Assembly: GCA_003439945.1 (NCBI GenBank)
Contig: QVRM01002786.1
Location: forward strand, 103,569 to 167,568
Direction of reading: 5' to 3'
Length of the DNA: 64,000 nt
Source of the DNA: Dermanyssus gallinae
Taxonomy: Eukaryota; Arthropoda; Arachnida; Mesostigmata; Dermanyssidae
A program made the position numbers and the translations under genes. Positions 21,549-31,699 of this stretch are shown here, one piece after another; position 1 is the first letter of the stretch; each line of letters opens with the position of its first letter. Under the pieces are notes generated by a model. It was not told the DNA's origin, did no database searches, and saw only the letters and a program-made list of their open reading frames with translations.

Positions 21549-21799
21549 GACCATAATTGGTATGTTTTGCGTACGCAAATCGGTAAGCGAGCAAGCGTTC
21601 ATGTTCACAACCGTAACATTTTGTCAATACGTTTCCGCCCCTCCTCCCATTGGGAAAAGAGTATGTATACGGAAGAATTTTGCAGCTTTGCTGAGTCTTT
21701 GGCAGCTTTTTGCTGCATAGCGCATATGAGATGTTCCTGTGAGAGCCTTATCCAGGATTCACGACTCAATACATAACCGTGAGTGGTATGGTCTTCCAG

Positions 21800-23415
21800 A
21801 CATAAGCTTAGATTCTGCGGAGGGCTTCAGATAGTTTAAAGGTTTTCGTTTTTTGTAAAGCCAATTCGAGCCCTAGTGTGTGGAAGAATAGTCGCTACGG
21901 CAATCTATTCAAGTAGATCCTCGTCACGAGCGGTTACTTTCAGTGCCAGATATTCTCTGTAGGCGACGAAATAGACCCCCCGGGGATGTGTCAATTTAAG
22001 TGCTCCAATGTAGGTCACATGGCTTGTCTCAGTACGGATCCCCTAAGGGAGCCCGGCTATGACTGCATAGTTCACGCTTCCCTGTATGAATGCTCGGCCT
22101 TATAGGTGTGATGCTAGGGTACGTCGTAAAAAGGGATATATGCCTCTGTCTATAAATGCATTGTTATGGCGTGCCATGAAAGTGCGTTTTTGATATCTAA
22201 GGGGTAGCCAAACATTGCGAGCGGTTTACTTTCGCTGCATTTCTCTGTGCCTTGATTACTAAGACGTTGTTGACAGCTGGATGTCTGAGGTGTAGGGGCT
22301 CGAAAGCTGCGCTGGTTTTCCGACATCGCCTCCTTTTCCTCGACGACTAATAACCTGTAGCTCTGTTATTAGTCGTCCGTCAACCAATAGTGCGTTTGAA
22401 TATGTTTCGGTGGTCCTGTAAACGCCTGATTACTGTTTGCTGAAGGTTGCATCAGGACCCCGTGCTTTTCTTGACCGTATGCATTTAACCGCGATTCTCA
22501 TCTTAGATACTTTTACTGGTATAGGCGGCTATGTGTGGTGCAATTTGTTACGCACAATCGTTACCCCTTTGCTCTAAGAGTTTTCTCTGACCCCATTGTA
22601 CAATGAGTTTCAGTGGTCTACACTGCTAGCCTTAATTGCCCTATGTAGAGTCATCGTGCTTGTCTGTACTCTTGCTTTGAATATAAAAGTTCTGGCCGGT
22701 GCCTTGCTAGGCGGTGCTTTCATATTCGTCGCAAGCAGCAGTAGGTCTTTCGCTTCTCGGCAATCTCGCTATTCCACCAGTAGCCCGGCGGGAAACTTAG
22801 GGTGTGCCCATCTTAGGGTATGGATGAAAACTGGGCTTTTAGTCGGATTCCTCTTGTACAGATATTTGCAGCATTCAATGAGATGAGGTAATTTTCTTTT
22901 AAACGCTTTCTGTAGGCAAATGCAATTTGCCTTGGGCAAGCGTTGTTGTTGTGTGGGGAGCAGACGCTAATGTGACGGAGAAGGTTACGTAGAAATTGTC
23001 GGATAAGGTTTTTGCCACTCGTCCATCCTCCAGTCGGTAAGTGCATGACTAATTCATTCTGTTGCAAACGTCAAATATAGCGTTAATCTGTGTCTGTCCT
23101 TATTGAAAATGTACTGGAGTGTTCATGAGTTGTGTGTCTGATTTGTCCATGTGTGGAAGTTCTCTTTTAATCTTGATGAGGAGCTGCAATGACTGTGGGT
23201 CGCACTGGAGTCGCCTCCCACAATCGTTTTACGGTAACGTCCATGATGAGGTTTAGTTCTTCGAGAACTTCCTTGTATTCCTGTAGGGTAGAGTTTAGAG
23301 TTAGATATACAATGAGTAGATCGCAGGGTCGGAAGTGGAAACAACGATAGGGAATTACCTTGTTGGGAATACATTGACCGAATTGAAGCTGTTACTAAAG
23401 TGGGGTTCAGGTTGA
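21800..23415 (-). pseudogene. R1-clade retrotransposon remnant 1 (endonuclease to RT)
   Basis: Minus-strand non-LTR polyprotein in pieces. An endonuclease-like stretch, YLTLNSTLQEYKEVLEELNL then DVTVKRLWEATPV, lies near 23320-23200. The clade hallmark GYWWNSEIAEKRKTYCCLRR is at about 22787-22728. RT is at 22160-21850: GLP-stop-GIRTE (from GVPQGS; Gln to TAG at 22045-22043), IGALKLTHPRGVYFVAY, then REYLALKVTARDEDL where ADDLALVV is expected, and GFTKNENL. The YADD catalytic pair is therefore lost as well as the frame. It ends near 21800 without the C-terminal zinc knuckle. A SINE sits just upstream. Confidence 0.65.
22342..22377. repeat. 13-bp perfect inverted repeat
   Basis: GACGACTAATAAC, 10-bp loop, GTTATTAGTCGTC. 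Lies inside the R1-clade remnant between linker and RT. Probably incidental. Confidence 0.9.
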
Positions 23416-23450
23416 GAAAGCTGTGTTGCGGGGAGACGTTAGATTTAGGT

Positions 23451-23625
23451 GTCGCTCCGAATGGCATGGTGCATTCACGTGTGCCTCGCGACCCGAGGAG
23501 ACACATACAGGTGCACGTGTTCGAGCCCCTCGTTGCACACTTGTATTTATGGAATCCGTCTTACAAAGCAATGCGAGAGCAGTCCCGTAGACGCTAAATG
23601 TTGGCTGAGGGTCAGCTCGAAAAAG
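23451..23625 (+). repeat. SINE-1, copy in plus orientation
   Basis: Head GTCGCTCCGAATGGCATGG, B-box GTGTTCGAGCCCC at about 23517-23529, body CGTTGCACACTTGTATTTATG, end GGCTGAGGGTCAGCTCG. Colinear with the reverse complement of 14753-14934, with scattered substitutions. Confidence 0.8.
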
Positions 23626-23865
23626 GCATACTTAGGTAGAAACATGTAAAGTGCATTTACTTACAAACAATATATCCTTCCTTTGCCGATGAAGCTTGGG
23701 TGTATTAGTGCAAAACCGTACACGAGCATTAGCTTTACGGAAAAATTAAGTCATGTTTGTCGCACATGTTGAATAAAATCATCAATAAAACGCGCTTAAT
23801 AAAAATGCTCTAAATAACCACGGAGGATTTGCAGTATTTTAATGTCACTGGCAATTCTGTTTGCG

Positions 23866-24031
23866 GTTAAGACGGAGATTTGTGGCCCGTAATAGATATC
23901 ACGAGCAGTGCTTCGTAGCCCTTGCCCTTCGCACTTTGTGGACAGAGATTGGTCGCGCTAAAATACAGCGCCTGGCCGTATGGTCAAAACCCGCATATAG
24001 GAATACTGTGGTTTTATATTGTTTTCTGTCG

Positions 24032-24034
<3 letters not shown>
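23866..24034 (+). repeat. flank repeat A (pairs with 26381-26530)
   Basis: About 165 bp, about 75% identical by eye to 26381-26530. Shared blocks include CACGAGCAGTG/CTCGAGCAGTG, GCCTGGCCGTATGGTCAAA and TACTGTGGTTTTATATTG. Both copies run straight into (TA)n. The pair brackets an R1-clade remnant in direct orientation. Confidence 0.75.

Positions 24035-24092
<58 letters not shown>
24035..24092. repeat. compound (TA)n(GA)n microsatellite
   Basis: About 36 bp TA followed by 22 bp GA. Confidence 0.98.
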
Positions 24093-24093
<1 letters not shown>

Positions 24094-24507
24094 TAAGGGA
24101 GACTCGCAGACCCAGTAAACCCACTTAATCCATGGGAGCTTGCTTCGAATCTATGGGAGCGGGTGTTGCTCCAACTCCTTCATTCTACTCCAATCCGTCA
24201 TAATCCGACTTGACGCAACTCAGGCGCGTCAGCTAGACCGTTAGCACTTTCCACGGCTCCATCAGCTGGAGATGCATCGAGAGCCATTGTCTGGGGCGTC
24301 CCTGGCTGTCTCTGCCTACTCTTAAGACTGGTTCGCTTTTGCTGCCTATTTCCCACTTGTACCTTTCACCTACGGACGCCTCCGCTTAACTAGATAGGGG
24401 GCCACCGTTGAAACGAGCTCTCCTGGCAGTTTTCTTAATTATCTGTAAGGGCGCGATAGCCTCAAAAAGGGCATAGGACTCCCTCTATGCCTTCGCCGAT
24501 GTCAGCA

Positions 24508-24539
24508 TGTGTGCTACAACTTCCTTGTTGTAGCACACA
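24508..24539. repeat. 13-bp perfect inverted repeat
   Basis: TGTGTGCTACAAC, 6-bp loop TTCCTT, GTTGTAGCACACA. Interrupts the Cys-rich end of R1 remnant 2. Confidence 0.9.
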
Positions 24540-25675
24540 CGGTGGTCGCACCCGCGTCTCCGGAGAGCCGGACACCGCTGTGTTTGACATCGTCCGTCTC
24601 ACCCGATTTGCATAACGCGCAGGTGCCGATATTCTCCTTGTTAATCCTTACCGTATACGTTTGGAACCGGCCGTGCCGGGTCAGCACCTGTGTCGTACGC
24701 CTTTAGGTAAGGGATGAGGCCTCCGGTCTAGCTCCCCGCGGGTGGCTCCAAGGATCTTCCGGCTGCACCGCTACCCACGCCGCATGCCACTGAGTCTAGA
24801 TTGCCGTCCTTCTATCTTTCGGCCCGCTCACTTGCCAGTAGATCCCATGGCAGCATCTTGGAGAGAATCAGCAGGGTCGCGGTCGACACTATGCGGTAAG
24901 CCCGGCAGACACGATTGGCAACCGACCGCTGTGACGATCGAAGCGCTCTCTTGTTTATTTGTGTTTCCAGCGCCATGTCTGCCCATGCTGTAGCCGCATA
25001 TAGTGCTACCGACTTCGCTACACTCGCCAGAAGGCGCCGACTGCCTTCTGTGCAGCCACAGACTCTGGGCATTAGTCGTGCCAGGCTGGCCGTGACTTTG
25101 TGGGCTTTGCCAGCCACATGCTAGATATGCGCCGATCCATTGAGACCCTTGTCGAGCACCACTCTGAGGTACTTTGTTGTCCGAGCGAGCTGACGCAAAC
25201 TAATGTTCCTGTTTTTTCTTGCCTGTACGGTACAGTGCCTTCGTCTTATGCAGAGTCAGTCGTGAAAAATGGTCTTTCATTAATTCTGCCACTTGCTCCA
25301 AGGCTTCATTATCGGCATATTTCAGGGCCGCCCTAGTTACTCGCGCCGTAATAACCTGAGCCAAATTATCGGCATAGGCCGGCAAGTCCAGCAATTTGAG
25401 GGCCCCGTCATAGGCTAGGACTGACCCTTGAGGAACCCCTGCAGAGTTATCAGAGTCCAGGCCGCCGGCCTACAGCATTCTTTCTGACAGTAGAACCAAA
25501 TTAGCAGGATGTCCTTGCGCCCCATTGTGTCCATGGCCACCTGCCAGCTCATGAGTTGAAGGCGTTCCTAAAATCCAGGAGGATGGGCACAACCAAGTCT
25601 TTTGTTTTTAGAGTGTTTGTTAACTGCTCGGCCGCCCGTTCTAAAACTTGTGTTAGGGCGCTAAGCGTGGACTTC

Positions 25676-25820
25676 CCCTTCTCCCGCTGGTTTGGAGATC
25701 AGGACCGGACCTCCCTTCTCCCGCTGGTTTGGAGATCAGGACCGGACCTCCCTTCTCCCGCTGGTTTGGAGATCAGGACCGGACCTCCCTTCTCCCGCTG
25801 GTTTGGAGATCAGGACCGGA
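25676..25820. repeat. 37-bp tandem array, 3.9 copies
   Basis: The unit starts CCCTTCTCCCGCTGGTTTGG and repeats at 25676, 25713, 25750 and 25787 with no visible mismatches. Because 37 is not a multiple of 3, each copy shifts frame. On the minus strand one unit encodes VLISKPAGEGRS, a conserved R1-clade RT block, so the array arose by multiplying a piece of a retrotransposon gene. Confidence 0.95.
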
Positions 25821-26380
25821 TTGGCATTTTTTTACAGCCGCGAGAATCGCCCCTCTCTTAAAAGGCGTGCCACCAGTGCGTGAAGCAGTTCCAGCCATCG
25901 CTGCTTCGTGGGCTACTCTATCCGGGCCGGGTGCTTTATCGGGAGTCAATTGTCGCCGTGCTTGTCAACGTCCAACGTATCCCCTCGGTTCATCCTTCTA
26001 CTCAGCAAACTGCGTCGTCTCATATACGCCTTGTTTTGCCTTGTGCATCGTTTTCTCGGTTCGCTGATCTCATCGCTTCATCTCCGAGTTTCGTCCACTT
26101 CCATTGTCTGGCAACTCGCATCACGTTTACCAAAGCTTTTTTTTAGCTGCCTCATTTGCCACTATCTGCCCCGGGCATGTGGTGCTGGGAGCGTCCGAGT
26201 TGGGACCTTCACCTCGAAGCAGATGTAGCGGTGGTCGCTGAAGTTATGTGCCGTGTCGACCCTTCATCCGTGGTTCTAAAAGGAGGCATATTGCTATGCC
26301 CCTCTCGCGGACCATCTTATCAAGTAGGTCTTGCGCAACTCCACACCGGTTGAGGTTCACCTAAAGTACCTTAAGTTATC

Positions 26381-26528
26381 GCGGAGGTTTGTGGCTCGAA
26401 TTCTATATCTCGAGCAGTGCCCTCCGCATTTTAAGGCCAGAAGTTGGTTGCGCTGAGATCCAGTGCCTGGCCGTATGGTCAAAGCCCACATATACGGATA
26501 CTGTGGTTTCATATTGCTTTTTGTCGTA

Positions 26529-26564
<36 letters not shown>
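26381..26564 (+). repeat. flank repeat B plus (TA)n
   Basis: Second member of the direct-repeat pair (partner 23866-24034), lacking about 12 bp after CGAGCAGTG. It ends in a (TA)n array at 26530-26564. Confidence 0.75.
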
Positions 26565-26566
<2 letters not shown>

Positions 26567-26928
26567 CTAAGCGGATTCAATGATTGTATAAACAATAGCA
26601 AGGTTATTTCGCGCCATTTACGTCATAATTGTTGATTGAAATTGATTGTTTTGCAAATCATAAACTATGTTGGCAGTTTGTAGATTCGCAAGCCCTCTCT
26701 CTCCCTCTCTGTATGTATATATATATTTTTTTCGATGTTTTTTTATTAATATTTTTAGAATTTATCAACTTAGGTTGAAATTTTACAAATACGGTACACT
26801 CAGGTATACGTGCCTGCAGCTCATGAGGTATGAATAACATAAAATATAAGCTATTTTCTAATATTGCACATAACATATTGTGTTCTAATATCGGCATGTG
26901 TGCGTGATCGCAATTATGCTTTAGTATA

Positions 26929-26974
<46 letters not shown>

Positions 26975-26984
26975 TACAATACAA
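26565..26984. other. anonymous spacer with (TA)n
   Basis: A (TA)n array at 26925-26968 abuts the 3' end of the LINE tail. CT-rich tract near 26693-26710. Nothing else recognised. Confidence 0.6.
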
Positions 26985-27365
26985 TACAAAGTCTCCTTTA
27001 TTGAAAAAGGGGTGTTAAAATCACATGGTAGTCTTTACACTCATGGGCACGTCGCGAAACTCTCCATGCAAACGCATTATTAACAACTTCGACATTAGCA
27101 ACTTCCGGTGGAGTAATTGAGACACCACTACGTAGATTATTTGGACGTAATGTGAAAAAGGTACTAAATGTATTACTTCGGATTAGTTGTTTAAAAAATC
27201 TCACGTCAACTTGCATTTGGTACTCGCTCACGGTTGGGAGTACGAGACTCTCGCGTCTAACATTGCAGCGCCATGCGACTCGTTTGACAAATTTATCCTG
27301 CACTCGCTGGAGCAGTTCTACATCTTTTCTATAAAAAGGCGTCCACACGTGTGAACAATATGTCT
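26985..27365 (-). pseudogene. LINE (CR1/jockey-type) C-terminal fragment
   Basis: A 116-codon open frame reading MWTPFYRKDVELLQRVQDKF, VKRVAWRCN, LVLPTVSEYQMQVDVRFFKQ and NNAFAWRVSRRAHE. This is the post-RT C-terminal pattern common in CR1- and jockey-type LINEs (VWSPxYxKDIxxLExVQRxFTKRV ... NSFxxRVxxxWN). The 3' end has CAATAAAGG, a polyadenylation-like signal, and ATACAAT short repeats. A 5'-truncated insertion is the simplest reading. The clade is uncertain because RT motifs are absent. Confidence 0.65.
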
Positions 27366-27368
27366 ACT

Positions 27369-27395
<27 letters not shown>
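27369..27395. repeat. (TA)n microsatellite
   Basis: About 27 bp, bordering the upstream edge of the LINE fragment and followed by CA repeats. Confidence 0.95.
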
Positions 27396-27403
<8 letters not shown>

Positions 27404-27811
27404 CTGTGTGTATTGATTGTATGCCTGTATACTGCATGTAGTAAGTGCAGATGGGACAACTACCTGATTTTATATTTTGATAAATGAAGGCGTGGGACTT
27501 CTTGGGGTACAGTAAATCGCTCGCCGCCACAGCCTTTTCTAGGAGCCTCAAAACTTCGCTAAGGTATTATCTCGCTCTCCGCAGCCTTTCGTGTCTAGAT
27601 TTCCCTGGGGCTTTAACAAAGTAGATTCGCTATTCCGATGGATAGGGTGAAAATATAGATGGATGCCGGTACTTACGAGAATAATATACTTTAGCTGGAC
27701 GGACATTGTATTGTTGAAACTTGTAGCACAAGCGGCGCTGATCTTGATCATAGCTTAACCAATGGCTTCTTTTTTTAATTTCTGCTTTTTTTACGATGCA
27801 AGATTTTACAT
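27396..27811. other. anonymous spacer
   Basis: No motif recognised. Confidence 0.5.
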
Positions 27812-27816
27812 GTATA

Positions 27817-27847
<31 letters not shown>

Positions 27848-27890
27848 GCTTCGACTACCATCTAACGGGACCGAGTTCGATACCTAAGTC
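27812..27890 (+). repeat. (TA)n joined to a tRNA-like SINE fragment
   Basis: A TA array to 27847, then a stretch with a B-box-like CGAGTTCGATACC and the tail AAGTCGGGACGTTTC. The A-box side is gone. It resembles the B-box region at 7450-7470 (CTCGAGTTCAAATCCCGACA), so it may belong to the same second SINE family. Confidence 0.3.
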
Positions 27891-28812
27891 GGGACGTTTC
27901 TTTGATTTGTTTCTTTTGGTTTTCGTCACCCGCAGTCCTGCTGCGATGTCGGATGAGGCCAAACGTGTGCAAATGTGGCAGCAATTTTCGATTTTTTTGT
28001 AACAGTGTCACTTCTGCGTGACGCGTACGAAAGGGCGAAGCTCTGCCTCTAAATTCCTCAAATTTGGTTCTAACCAATTGTTGGTCATTCCACCTAACAA
28101 CAAGGCTTTGGGCGCAAAAATGTGATATCATCAATCTCATTAAGTAGAGTCAACTACGTTAACAAACAAGCTAGTGGGTTTAAGTCTTTATTTATTTTTC
28201 CACCTTATCCAATTTAAGATTTCTTTGCCTGCTATACCGACATTTTCACATCTACCAAGTAGGCGCCAAACGTCTTTTTTTTATGAATGGTATGTCAGGC
28301 TATCATATTTTAACAATATTTACTTGGCCACTTGAGTACTTGGCCAGATTTTAAATACAATTTAACTATTTCCATTTAAATCAGAAGTTCCAGGTCAATT
28401 GTTTTCTTTACTGAGTTCAGCTCTTTCGCCTACGCATCCTTATTTGAAACTTAACGAATGGATGATTTATCTGACCATTCAGATCGTTCAAGCGTATAGG
28501 CCTAGCGTATATTTTCGCATTCCCAGCAGTAGATTGATTAGCACAGATCGACGAGCCGCCTCAATATGAGCACTTTAGTACGAACTAGGTATTGACAAAA
28601 GTAAAAGGGGGCTACAATCTTGCAGCCAGTGCATAACATTCTTTTAGCTCAAGGGCAAAGCGCAAAAATGACAAGGAATGTGATTGCTAGTGACAAACTG
28701 GCGACAGCGGCGAGATCTTGCGTACCCGGGAGAAGCACTCATTCTGTTGCAAAATCGAAACTTGATTCAGCGCCGCATAACAACCGCAGCGAATTGCCGT
28801 TTGAGGTCGAGA

Positions 28813-28815
<3 letters not shown>
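27891..28815. other. anonymous spacer
   Basis: A 92-codon minus frame (27862-28140) is Arg-rich and unrecognised. Nothing else. Confidence 0.5.

Positions 28816-28816
<1 letters not shown>

Positions 28817-28860
<44 letters not shown>
28817..28860. repeat. (TA)n microsatellite
   Basis: 44 bp of TA. Confidence 0.98.
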
Positions 28861-28864
<4 letters not shown>

Positions 28865-29689
28865 ATATGCAGAGTACCAAAGCGCCGGTATAACAATAAA
28901 ACTCCATCGTTTGAAAATTACAAAATCAAACAGCGCTTGCGTTAGAGCCCCGTCTGCACATATCTGACGTCTAGCTCTCGTAGAAAGAACTAACTTCATA
29001 TACGACACAAAAGAGTAATCATTCCATACAAACGAGACGATTTTCTGCTAGAGCTACTGCTTGCTATCTCTAATCTTAACAAGACTCGTTTTCTTTGTAC
29101 AAGGTCTGGCGACTTGGGCCATAGAGCGTGGCAATTCTACTGGCTTCTGCTGGCTTCATGCGTGCATAAGAATACCATTTGAGTACAGACGCTTTTGTGA
29201 TAAAAAATTAATCAAGATTCTATTTAGGTTGTCGTTTTAGGAGCTTACATTATACCCAGGCACTCCGCATCGCGTCGTAGTCTTAGCACATTGACTCGAA
29301 ATGTGCATGCCAGGAGCCTGTTGAATCGGGTCGAGTTGAATGCTATTCAAGCATTCACAATCCGAACTGAACTGCAACCTTGCATTGTCCTTAAGCACCT
29401 TGCGCACCTACAACACTTCTGAGGATTGTAGAGTTCTTCCGTGCTGCGTCGTACCGGCATCGCGGTCATAGTGTATATTCCTATGTCAATTTCCTTTAAT
29501 TTCTCCGTTCACTTTACAGTATACGAAAACGCTCTCGTTCTAGGTTAACCCCATCATAGTTGTGGTTCCTGAGTCATTAGAGTATTGACACCGGAGCGAT
29601 TTATAAAGCAGGTAAAGAGTTAACCGCATTTATAAACTCCCTGTCTATCTATTTTATCTACTTATTCAATACGTTTCGCAGTATATACG
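28861..29689. other. anonymous spacer
   Basis: No gene or repeat recognised. Confidence 0.5.
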
Positions 29690-29830
29690 TAGTGTCTTAA
29701 CTAAATAGCAGGTGTAAATGAAAACACTTAATTTATTATTTAATGTTATGGTTACAGGGAAATGTGAATAACTAACTAGGCTTGTGAGGAGTTCTACCAG
29801 TCGAGCTTGTCCCCTCATTGTGCAGGAGTT
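29690..29830 (-). mobile_element. R2-like element copy C, 5'-truncated 3' tail
   Basis: On the minus strand it carries GCACAATGAGGGGACAAGCT and ACTCCTCACAAGCCTAGTTA, matching the end of the ORF and 3' UTR of the 59.6-62.7 kb element with an 11-bp internal gap. It then runs into an AATAATAAA-type tail. A short copy sharing only the 3' end is typical of target-primed reverse transcription that stopped early. Confidence 0.7.
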
Positions 29831-29834
29831 ATTT

Positions 29835-30640
29835 TTTTGTTTTATTTGACGGTTTACAGAAACCAGATTAGAGCATTCAAGTAAATAAAAAGTTTTGCAC
29901 TGATGACCGCAACGTTTCCAAGTACATGAGTCGTCAGTTATATGGTGGCCAGGTGGAGCGCAAATTTTATGATGAAAGCCATGCACAGCATATTGAAGAG
30001 TAAGATTTCCATATTAAGATTCTTCCACACATCCGAGGTGAGGGCAGGCGTCATAAAAAGGCTGGAACGTCATCGGCAAGTTCCGCCTCCCAATTCAGAA
30101 TGTGCTGATTAAACGCCTTAGTGCGAAGCAGGTTTAAAGTTACAGCTTCGCTGTAAAGTCTTAGTGAAGAGAGGCTTCTTGCCGCCAGGTAGACAAGTCG
30201 GTTGCGGCTTGCTCTGTGGACGCCCAGGGTGCGTTTGAGGAATGCAGCTTTGAGTTTATCGAGATCAGCAAGGTTCGTTGGGGTGAGCCATGGCTACAGA
30301 TATGTCACTTGTATCCCATACCCAGCTGTGGGGCCTATTTTTATATCAAACAGCTGTAGAGCTGCTTGCAACGACAGCCGCACTGGTGTTCAAGATTGTT
30401 TACTGTAAAATGCTACAAGACCCTTACGGATTCTTTTCTTGACATGTCTCGGAAAGCACAGACCAGTGGTTGTTAGTTCGACACTAAGGGAGGCGAAGTG
30501 TTTTACATACTCGATAGGGTTTTCGTGAAGGTGAAGCTCAGCATCGCTCGCCAGCCTTCCGCCTGCCCTGAATACGTCTTGTACATGGCCCGTTGATCCG
30601 TCCAGATGTGGCCAGGACAATTGTTGCTAGCAACTAGTGC
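29835..30640 (-). pseudogene. LINE 3' half (RT thumb to C-terminal Cys/His)
   Basis: Reads VKHFASLSVELTTTGLCFPR near 30520-30460, ALQLFDIKIGPTAGYGIQVT near 30360-30300, NLADLDKLKAAFLKRTLGVH with RASRNRLVYLAARSL near 30275-30175, LRTKAFNQHILNWEAELA, and after a frame change GFHHKICAPPGHHITDDSC with KRCGHQC near 29980-29890. This order (LQLFDxKIxPxASYGIxV, FLKRxLGV...RLVY, then a Cys/His end) is that of an arthropod LINE family whose RT N-terminal half resembles the plus-strand piece at 32.2-32.6 kb. Stops and frameshifts are present. Confidence 0.65.
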
Positions 30641-31690
30641 CATTACGGATTTCCACGGTGATACTGTTTGTCTTGCTGGGGAGAGTGCTCAGTTTTGTGT
30701 CGCAGCACGAAACGCAAATGATCTCGGATAGCGCCCACGTAACGCTACAGCATTGCTCAGTGTTAACGTGTATCAATGAACCAAAAATAACCTATATAAC
30801 AACGGCGCTTGCAGCCTCCCGGGCCCTTAATTACTGGGTTACCATCCGCAACTTCCGGCCGCACTTTGTGCAATCCAAAAACATTTACAATTTATTACAA
30901 TGTTCCCTTTATTCCAAAAAGATGGGCTATTCTGACAACCAGTTTGCAATAATTTAAGTTGTGGGCGCATCTGGCCATACGACAATATTTGTACGCGTCG
31001 TCTAGTGTGACAATTACCTTGAGATGTGCTGATACAAAGCTCCTTAGATTGTTGCTTCTGACACAAGTAGGAGTTCATTAATGCAGCTTAAATAAACTTT
31101 TTAAGAACGAAGTCAGATTATAATCTTCAAATATTATTTTCACACTTAGTACGGCAAGTACAACAAAATAGTTGGAAACATCGCATCTCTGAGCTACACA
31201 GTCTCCGTGCCACAGACTTCCAGGCTCATTGTGAGGGTCGAGTGTGCACATGTTTTGTACTGAATACATGTTAATTAAATATGTATCTTATATCTAAAAA
31301 AAACGTTCTACAAAACGGTTCTGAACGCATCAAAGCAAGTTTACATCTTATTGGCGTGGAAAACTCAAGCATTTATACAGTACGGCGATCTTGGGACTGC
31401 TCATATTTTAAATAGCTTGAGATGAATTAAATTCAGACTACTGAGCTACAAATTGCCCCCCCCCCCCAGGACATTACGTTATGCAGTAAGTCTTAACAGT
31501 TCTCGGGTAGACTACGACAATATGAAAATATGGATTCGTTGCCATATAATCTATATCGTATGCCTTGCCTCCCATGGCCGAACGGGCCTAGGAAATGTTA
31601 CCATTAGGAGTTTACACACCTCACCGACTCTCGCGCACCACCGGCTAACGATGTGAAAATAGAGTCATAGTGTATAAGTCTTAACGGAAG
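30641..31690. other. anonymous spacer between two LINE halves
   Basis: No motif recognised. A C10 run lies at 31456-31466. Confidence 0.5.
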
Positions 31691-31699
31691 CAGCACAAT

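Larger units (their letters stand above)
24120..26380 (-). pseudogene. R1-clade retrotransposon remnant 2 (RT to C-terminus)
   Basis: Minus-strand RT gene in broken frames. LTPDKAPGPDRVAHEAAMAG (pre-RT block) is near 25955-25895; GPDLQTSGRREV, from the LISKPAGEGRS block, is multiplied by the tandem array; VPILLDFRNAFNS (motif A) is near 25590-25550; GVPQGSVL (motif B) near 25440; then AYADNLAQVITARVTRAALK (motif C, YADD to YADN). LMPRVCGCTEGSRRLLASV and ALYAATAWADM are at 25080-24980, and a Cys-rich end, CALCKSGETDDVKHS, near 24620. Order and motifs fit the R1 clade. A deletion joins motif B directly to LAYDGALK. Not functional: frameshifts, stops and loss of the second catalytic Asp. Confidence 0.75.

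Noticed and set aside
24742..24993. 83-codon plus frame
   Set aside because: Antisense of the R1-clade RT remnant.
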